From NCBI GenBank assembly GCA_044239865.1, contig JBIIAO010000002.1:620001-684000 (forward strand): a stretch of 64,000 bases of DNA, given 5' to 3'. A program made the position numbers and the translations under genes. Numbering within the stretch: position 1 is the first letter of the stretch; the number at the start of each line of letters is the position of its first letter. Under the pieces are notes generated by a model that ran no database searches, had not been told where the DNA came from, and saw only the letters and a list, made by a program, of their open reading frames with translations. Positions 58,676 to 64,000 of the stretch are shown piece by piece. The DNA comes from CAIZGX01 sp044239865 (lineage in GTDB: Bacteria; Bacteroidota; Bacteroidia; Flavobacteriales_D; Sanyastnellaceae).

Positions 58676-59995
58676 TTATTTGCTTCTTTCTGTATCGTAT
58701 TTGTTCTTGTACAGCAAGTACATTTCGGTTTGCATGTTGCTCAATGCAATGCTTCTTCCGTCGATGTATGCCAGTCGCAATTGGTTGGTGGTCATGTTCA
58801 ACGCGTCGCCATATGAAACAAAAAGCGTGGCGCTTTTTCCGACTTCAAGACTTCCGTATTTTTTATCGATGCCTAAAATGGTTGCTGCATTTATCGTTAA
58901 CGCTTTCACCGCTTCTTCGTATGGAAGTCCGTGTGCAACGGCTGTACCGGCCATGAATGGTAGATTTCGCGTGCCCATGCGCTCCATGTCTCCTTCGTTT
59001 TGAAAAGCGAAAAGGATTCCAGCGTCATATAATTTTTTTGCTAAAGCGAAAGATGCGTGTGGATCGTCTTCGTCTAAAGAAGCCAAATCGTGCACACGAC
59101 GAAGAAGAACTGAAACGTTTTCCTCTTTCAAAATAGAAGCTGCAATTGGGGCGTCGTACCCGCCAACTAGAACCATCTTCACAATGCCCATGTCGCGTTT
59201 GAATTGCACCGCTTCGTGAATAGACTTCAACTCATCTGCATGAACGTAAAGCGTTTTGCTTCCGTCGAAAAGCCCTGCCATGGCTTCGAAGCGAAGCTCA
59301 GTCAAATCCCCCTTTGGTGCTTTGGCGTATGCTTTCGCATCGCCGAAGAACAACTCAATTTCTCTTTTTTGTTGGTCGTAGCTTTTCACTTTCGACACCA
59401 AAATTCTTCCTTTGTCGTAGTGTCTGTGAATGACTTGCGGCCAGTTGAGGTGAAGGCCATCGTCTGCGCGAACAACAGCGTCTTCCCAGTTCCATGCATC
59501 GAATTGCATGACTGAAGAAGAACCTGAAATTATTCCGCCGCGAGGCGTTATTTGTCCCAATAACACACCGTTCGAACGTACGGTGGGAATAATTTCCGAA
59601 TCTGCGTTATACGCAATAACCGAACGAACGCTCGGTTTGAAAGTTCCTACTTCATACAAATCGTTTTGTGCACGAATGGCATCTGTTTCAACCAATCCCA
59701 ACGAAGAGTTAGGAGCAATGAATCCTGGATACACATGCTGACCTTCAATAGGAATGACCTTATTGAATTTGGTGACATCTATGCGCGAAACGGTTGCGTC
59801 GGCAACAAGCGTGAGAACGCCGTTTTCAAAAGCGATGTATGCGTTCTCAATTACTTTTCCATTTCCCAAATGCGCGTAGCAGTTGGTTAGAAGAATTGAC
59901 TCGTTCTGCGTTGCTGCGGGAGTGGGTCTGTGCTGTGCTTCAGCAGAAACTGCTGCAAGAAGCGCGAGCGATAAAAATATTTTTCGGATAGTCAT
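58676..59995 (-). CDS. Secreted amidohydrolase-like protein lacking the metal HxH motif
   Basis: The 439-residue protein has a signal peptide (MTIRKIFLSLALLAAVSAEAQ) and the overall amidohydrolase fold: an N-terminal beta sandwich with NCYAHLGNGKVIENAYIAFE, then the TIM barrel and a C-terminal return strand ending in AYIDGRSIAL. At the barrel start, where active enzymes have the metal pair HxH after PGFID, the sequence reads YPGFIAPNSSLG, with no His. It may therefore be inactive or structural. It is 6 bp downstream of the 1024-residue paralogue, in one operon. Confidence 0.75.
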   Translation of the reverse strand: MTIRKIFLSLALLAAVSAEAQHRPTPAATQNESILLTNCYAHLGNGKVIENAYIAFENGVLTLVADATVSRIDVTKFNKVIPIEGQHVYPGFIAPNSSLGLVETDAIRAQNDLYEVGTFKPSVRSVIAYNADSEIIPTVRSNGVLLGQITPRGGIISGSSSVMQFDAWNWEDAVVRADDGLHLNWPQVIHRHYDKGRILVSKVKSYDQQKREIELFFGDAKAYAKAPKGDLTELRFEAMAGLFDGSKTLYVHADELKSIHEAVQFKRDMGIVKMVLVGGYDAPIAASILKEENVSVLLRRVHDLASLDEDDPHASFALAKKLYDAGILFAFQNEGDMERMGTRNLPFMAGTAVAHGLPYEEAVKALTINAATILGIDKKYGSLEVGKSATLFVSYGDALNMTTNQLRLAYIDGRSIALSNMQTEMYLLYKNKYDTERSK

Positions 59996-60001
59996 GTTCG
60001 T

Positions 60002-63000
60002 TTATTCTTTAATGAAAATTCCTTTTGATGTCTCGTCCATACTGTTGCAATGGAAGTGATGCGGAGTCTTTGGTTGTGGCTTTCTGGTTGAAGCTCCGCC
60101 GTTTTTAGCGTCTTCCATTTTTTGAATGATGCGTTCACGTTCTGCAGCGAAGGCGTCTCTTGCCTTTTCATCTTCTTCCAAGTTGAAGTAGCACGTTCCG
60201 TCGATGTAGGTCTTTTCAGCACGTGCATAAATGCTCAACGGTTCGTTGTTCCAAATTACGAAGTCGGCGTCCTTGCCCACTTTCAATGATCCCATGCGGT
60301 TGTCGAGGTGAAGAAGTTTAGCTGGATTTAGCGTTACCATTTTCAAGGCTTCTTCTGCAGGTACTCCTCCGTATTTTACAATCTTTCCTGCTTCTTGATT
60401 TAAGCGCGCGCCCATTTCAGCATCATCTGAATTGATCGCCACTACAATTCCTTGCTCATACATAAGCGCAGCATTGTATGGAATAGCGTCTTTCACTTCG
60501 GCCTTATAGGCCCACCAATCGCTGAATGTAGAAGCACCGGCTCCGTGCGCTTTCATTTTGTCAGCGACTTTATAGCCTTCAAGAATGTGTGTGAATGTAT
60601 TTATTTTGAAGTTGAAGCTATCTGCTACATGCATGAGCATGTTGATTTCGCTTTGAACATAGCTGTGACAACTGATGAATCTTTCTTTGCGAAGAATTTC
60701 TAGAATGGTTTCTAATTCTAGATCTCTACGCGGCGCAAGGGGCATGGGGAGTCCTTTCTTAACTTTTTTGCAAGCCGCGTTGTAGGTGTCCCAAGCCTTT
60801 CCGTATTCCAATGCGCGATAGAAATGATCGTAGTAAACTTGCTCCACACCCATTCTTGTTTGTGGGAATCTTGTAACTGAATTATCGCCCCAATTGCTTT
60901 GCTTCACGTTTTCACCCAAGGCGAACTTGATGAAACCCGGAGCGTTTTCAATCTTCATTCCTTCCGCATTTAAACCCCAACGCAATTTCACCAAGGCGCT
61001 CTGTCCGCCAATAGGATTCGCACTTCCGTGAAGCAATTGCGAAGCGGTAGTTCCTCCAGAAAGCTGACGATAAATATCAATGTCTTCCGGATAAATAACA
61101 CTTCCTTCTTCTACTTCGGCGCTGCTCGCTTGTGTTCCTTCGTTAACACTTGAAAGCGCAATGTGGCTGTGCTCGTCAATGATACCGGGCGAAATGTGTT
61201 TTCCTTTGGCATCAATTTCTTGAACCATCTCTCCCTTCGGAATGGCAAGATCTACGCCTATTCCAGCAATCTTTCCGTTCTTCACCCACAAATCACCTTC
61301 TTGAATGGTTCCGTTTTCACACGTCCAAAGTGTTGCATTTCGAAACACAACATTTTCTTTTTTCGGAAGCGAAGTCTTGCCGTAAGCGGCGAACGGATAA
61401 ATAATTTCGCCAGGAAGCGTTTGTGTTTTTTCTTCTTTCTTTTCTTCTTTTTTCGGAAGCGGAGTGATAACAACAGCAATGTTTAAAGCAGGTTTTCCGA
61501 AAGACGTTAGGTCAAGTAGAAGATCCTTGTCTTTCGGATGAACATTACCGGAAACCCTTACGAATGAAGCGCTATCGAGGGTTAACTCACCAACCGGAAA
61601 CCCATCTTTCAATTGAAGTTTCAATTGAATCAACGTTGAATCTTTCGCAGTACTTCCCATTGATTCGTGAAGCTTTTTAATGGCGTCTGTGGTTTTTAAT
61701 TTTGAAGTGGAAACAACCGTTTCACCCTTCCCTTTTTTTCCTTCCGCTTGAATTTCAATTCCAGCGAACTGAATTTTATAGGTTCCTTCCAACGACATGG
61801 ATTCAGACTTCGAAACGAAATAAGGCTTTCCATTTACCCACGTTTCAAGAATTTTTGAATCGTTCGTAAAAAGCTCTTTGTTGGTTATGATCAAATTCGC
61901 ATCATATCCTGCAAGTACTGAACCTACGCGTTGTTGTGCGTTCAGGTATTGTGCAGGACGAGTGGTTAATGCTGCCAATGCAATGTTTGCAGGAAGTCCG
62001 TTTTCAACGGCAGTTTTTACATTTTCCAACAATTGACTTTTGTCTTCCAATCCTTGGGCGGTAATGCAAAACTCAAGTCCAGCCTTGTGCATGTAGGCCA
62101 AGTTGTAAGGCGCCAATTCCCAGTGCTTCAATTCTGCAGTTGAGATATAACGGTTGCTTGCAGGGTCGCTCACATCAAAGGCTTGCGGATAGTTAACAGG
62201 AACAATGAATTTGCCTTTGGTGTTTTTCATGTCTTCCAAACGCTGGTATTCGTTTCCGTTTGTTTTGAAGAGGTATTGAACTCCGAACTCATCGCCAACA
62301 GCGTCTGCGCGAAGAATGTTCCACTTGTCGTTTGCCTCGAAAATTTGCGCATGAATACTGTTCGCATTGAAGGCGCGCAATGAAAGATTGGTCTCTCCTT
62401 TTCCCTTCAAACTCGCATACCAATTCGCGTCGCAATACGTTTGTTTCAACAGCGCAATACTGCCCATGATGGAAGATGGATATTGTTGCGGACTGGTACC
62501 CTTGTTGAATGAAAAGTAAGAAGCCGCTTCAGCGCTAATGATGTCAGCATGAATTTCATTTCCCAACGAAACAAGTGCCCCATTGCCGCGTGCTATTCCA
62601 TCGGCCTTGTGCGCGCATACCGCTGTAAAGCCACTGTTGCGATAGCTCTCGGCTTCTTCTTCGTTGTGTTGAATTTCGAGTGAAGCTGAGTATTCCGGGT
62701 GAATAGCGGCGTTCCAGTTTAACGGCCCTTTTCCAGAATCGTCTGATTCCTCTCCATGATTTTGATTCTGTTTTTTCGGAAGTCCATAGGTAGAAAAAAC
62801 ATCGATGAATCCAGCATAGATGAACTTGCCTGTTGCATCAATGCTAACGCAATTCGTGGGAATAGCGATTCCTTTTCCAACTGCAATAATTTTTCCTTTT
62901 TCAATAACCACGGTTGCTCCTTCTAGTTTATTTTCCGGAGTGGAATAAATTGTGGCATTAACGAGCGCATAGGACGTAACGTCTTTCGGACGAATCCCAT

Positions 63001-63076
63001 TGAACGGAAAGGTTTCTTGCGCGAAGGCTACAACGCCATTTGATGCAAGTAAAATGAAGACCAAGAGTTTTCTCAT
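60002..63076 (-). CDS. Secreted double amidohydrolase (1024 residues)
   Basis: The protein has a signal peptide (MRKLLVFILLASNGVVAFAQ) and two amidohydrolase modules: the first about residues 20-430 and the second about 575-990. In the second, the metal motif is intact (IDEHSHIA, near residue 635), with VAINSDD and related metal-ligand regions further on. In the first the matching position reads AGFIDVFSTYGLP, with no HxH, so that half is degenerate. A Lys/Glu-rich linker precedes the second module. Likely an imidazolonepropionase-type hydrolase of the periplasm; substrate unknown. It heads a two-gene operon with the 439-residue paralogue. Confidence 0.85.
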   Translation of the reverse strand: MRKLLVFILLASNGVVAFAQETFPFNGIRPKDVTSYALVNATIYSTPENKLEGATVVIEKGKIIAVGKGIAIPTNCVSIDATGKFIYAGFIDVFSTYGLPKKQNQNHGEESDDSGKGPLNWNAAIHPEYSASLEIQHNEEEAESYRNSGFTAVCAHKADGIARGNGALVSLGNEIHADIISAEAASYFSFNKGTSPQQYPSSIMGSIALLKQTYCDANWYASLKGKGETNLSLRAFNANSIHAQIFEANDKWNILRADAVGDEFGVQYLFKTNGNEYQRLEDMKNTKGKFIVPVNYPQAFDVSDPASNRYISTAELKHWELAPYNLAYMHKAGLEFCITAQGLEDKSQLLENVKTAVENGLPANIALAALTTRPAQYLNAQQRVGSVLAGYDANLIITNKELFTNDSKILETWVNGKPYFVSKSESMSLEGTYKIQFAGIEIQAEGKKGKGETVVSTSKLKTTDAIKKLHESMGSTAKDSTLIQLKLQLKDGFPVGELTLDSASFVRVSGNVHPKDKDLLLDLTSFGKPALNIAVVITPLPKKEEKKEEKTQTLPGEIIYPFAAYGKTSLPKKENVVFRNATLWTCENGTIQEGDLWVKNGKIAGIGVDLAIPKGEMVQEIDAKGKHISPGIIDEHSHIALSSVNEGTQASSAEVEEGSVIYPEDIDIYRQLSGGTTASQLLHGSANPIGGQSALVKLRWGLNAEGMKIENAPGFIKFALGENVKQSNWGDNSVTRFPQTRMGVEQVYYDHFYRALEYGKAWDTYNAACKKVKKGLPMPLAPRRDLELETILEILRKERFISCHSYVQSEINMLMHVADSFNFKINTFTHILEGYKVADKMKAHGAGASTFSDWWAYKAEVKDAIPYNAALMYEQGIVVAINSDDAEMGARLNQEAGKIVKYGGVPAEEALKMVTLNPAKLLHLDNRMGSLKVGKDADFVIWNNEPLSIYARAEKTYIDGTCYFNLEEDEKARDAFAAERERIIQKMEDAKNGGASTRKPQPKTPHHFHCNSMDETSKGIFIKE

Positions 63077-63171
63077 GTTGTATGTTGAAGTGAAAAATTC
63101 ACAAACGAATTAAACGAAAATACGAGGTTTAAAGATAAACATTCATTGTAAATGTTTTCGAGTAATGCAAT

Positions 63172-63179
63172 TACATTTG
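63172..63179 (+). promoter_or_regulatory. Promoter -7 element of the Nfu-type gene
   Basis: TACATTTG fits TAnnTTTG and ends 4 bp before the ATG, consistent with a leaderless transcript. Confidence 0.4.
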
Positions 63180-63183
63180 TAAC

Positions 63184-63828
63184 ATGAACGAAAGAAAAAA
63201 AATTCCGACGGCTGTATATGCTGAAATGACCCCAAATCCTTCATCTATGAAGTTCGTTGCGGATCGTTTGCTTTTAACCGGCGGACTTCAAGTTGAATAT
63301 AAGTCAAAGTCTGAAGCATTAGGTTCTTCGCCACTTGCAGAAGAGCTTTTCAATTTTCCATTTGTAACCAATGTATTTGTTGCACATAATTTCGTGACGG
63401 TAACGAAAGACGGAACAATTGATTGGGATATGATAGTTATGCAGCTGCGCGAATACATTCGCGAGTGGCTCATGGATAATGAGATTGCAGTTTCTACTGT
63501 TCCTGCAGAGCTTATGAGCAGAAGTGCAAGTATGATTGAAGAGGCGAAAGCAGGCGGATCTGCACCCTCATCTGTTGACCGTTCGAAGTTCAAGCCTTCT
63601 GAATACGACGACGCCATTATGGCGTTGTTGGAAGAGTTTGTTCGTCCAGCAGTAGAAGCAGACGGTGGCGCTATTGATTTCGTAGGTTACGACGAGAAGA
63701 AAGTTTTTGTGGAAATGAAAGGCTCTTGCTCAGGCTGCCCTTCTTCTTCAGCAACCTTGAAAGGTGGAATTGAAAACCTATTGAAAGCGAAACTTCCGAG
63801 TGTAGTCGAAGAAGTAATTTCGGTTTAA
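63184..63828 (+). CDS. Nfu-type Fe-S cluster carrier (NifU C-terminal domain protein)
   Basis: The 214-residue protein has an N-terminal Nfu_N (scaffold protein Nfu N-terminal) domain (about 8-100; MTPNPSSMKFV) and a C-terminal NifU domain with the cluster-binding Cys182 and Cys185 in GSCSGCPSSS. It carries and delivers 4Fe-4S clusters to target proteins. Its -7 element sits very close to the start. It is divergent from the amidohydrolase operon by 107 bp and 38 bp before the PorV-like gene. Confidence 0.93.
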   Translation: MNERKKIPTAVYAEMTPNPSSMKFVADRLLLTGGLQVEYKSKSEALGSSPLAEELFNFPFVTNVFVAHNFVTVTKDGTIDWDMIVMQLREYIREWLMDNEIAVSTVPAELMSRSASMIEEAKAGGSAPSSVDRSKFKPSEYDDAIMALLEEFVRPAVEADGGAIDFVGYDEKKVFVEMKGSCSGCPSSSATLKGGIENLLKAKLPSVVEEVISV

Positions 63829-63866
63829 GGAAATAATCTGCAAAGACTCTCGTTTCATCCACGCTC

Positions 63867-64000
63867 ATGAAGAAAAATTTCATTTCGAAAATTAGACTTG
63901 CGTTATTGTTCGTTTGTGCTGCAAATGTTGCACAAGCTCAAGTGGCTCGCGTATATGTGAATGAATTCTTGCAAATCGGCGTTGGCGCTCGGGCCATGGG
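63867..64000 (+). CDS. Start of a PorV/PorQ-family outer-membrane protein (cut by window edge)
   Basis: Only the first 44 codons are present. They encode a signal peptide (about 1-25, ending in AQAQ) and then VNEFLQIGVGARAMG, the typical opening of the PorV/PorQ (UPF0164-like) beta-barrel family linked to type IX secretion. The assignment to PorV versus PorQ cannot be made from this part. Confidence 0.65.
   Translation, partial: MKKNFISKIRLALLFVCAANVAQAQVARVYVNEFLQIGVGARAM

Noticed and set aside
61420..61470. Short A/T-rich repeat near 61.4 kb as a frameshift site
   Set aside because: It encodes the Lys/Glu-rich linker of the double amidohydrolase, and the frame stays open across it.
1..64000. 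CRISPR array, transposase, prophage, or toxin-antitoxin module
   Set aside because: No regularly spaced repeats, transposase motifs, phage genes or paired small toxin/antitoxin genes were seen; the MORN protein is secreted and has no toxin next to it.

Overview
The window is a chromosomal segment of a Bacteroidota bacterium, most likely order Flavobacteriales. The evidence is an LpxC-FabZ fusion, the gliding lipoprotein GldH next to a RicT/PSP1 gene, a PorV/PorQ-like protein start at the right edge, DUF4270, DUF4301 and DUF2795 proteins, a stand-alone TonB plug protein, and promoters with the Bacteroidota -7 element TAnnTTTG. The genus cannot be fixed from sequence alone; Crocinitomicaceae/Cryomorphaceae-like groups are plausible.

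Left part (1-21 kb) is core metabolism and housekeeping: PAP2 phosphatase tail, galE, DUF4301, a solo ABC ATPase with lpxA and lpxC/fabZ (lipid A), a TetR regulator with its own operator, yqeY, a RimK-linked aspartic protease, recO, holB, tRNA-Cys, a serine hydrolase, a PurF-type amidotransferase, a plug-only outer-membrane protein, a DAACS symporter, panC, a short glycogen/starch synthase, DUF4270 and glmS. Between the RimB-like gene and recO there is a minus-strand signal (short ORF, structured RNA, terminator) that no known gene explains.

21.0-24.8 kb is an AT-rich accessory patch: an Lcl-domain protein, gene remnants, a small metzincin protease, a zinc ribbon overlapping a DUF2085 membrane protein, and a family of tiny secreted proteins/lipoproteins that share a TWTxEExExFK motif. 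A 416-bp segment is duplicated here 1474 bp apart, and one copy has lost most of the DUF2085 gene.

24.8-30.4 kb holds an OmpA-family lipoprotein, ybeY, mnmG preceded by a near-perfect parS site, a large MORN-2-type protein, and a gene-free AT-rich 0.5-kb gap with one DnaA box. By eye the plus strand has more C than G to the left and more G than C to the right, so this gap is a candidate replication origin.

30.4-64 kb is again core: rpiB, an M28 peptidase, an O-antigen ligase-like protein, two S41 proteases flanking rnpA, dCMP deaminase, DUF2795, trhO, dusB, frr, pyrH, divergent leuS, dnaG (without its zinc ligands), DUF1653, clpP, priA, clpX, mutS, ricT, gldH, a repeat cluster, a family-2 glycosyltransferase, gatC, an acyltransferase, trpS, two amidohydrolases (three modules, one with an intact metal motif), a Nfu-type Fe-S protein, and the start of a PorV/PorQ-like protein. 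GldH and the PorV-like protein fit a type IX secretion/gliding lineage. No CRISPR array, insertion sequence, prophage or rRNA operon was seen.
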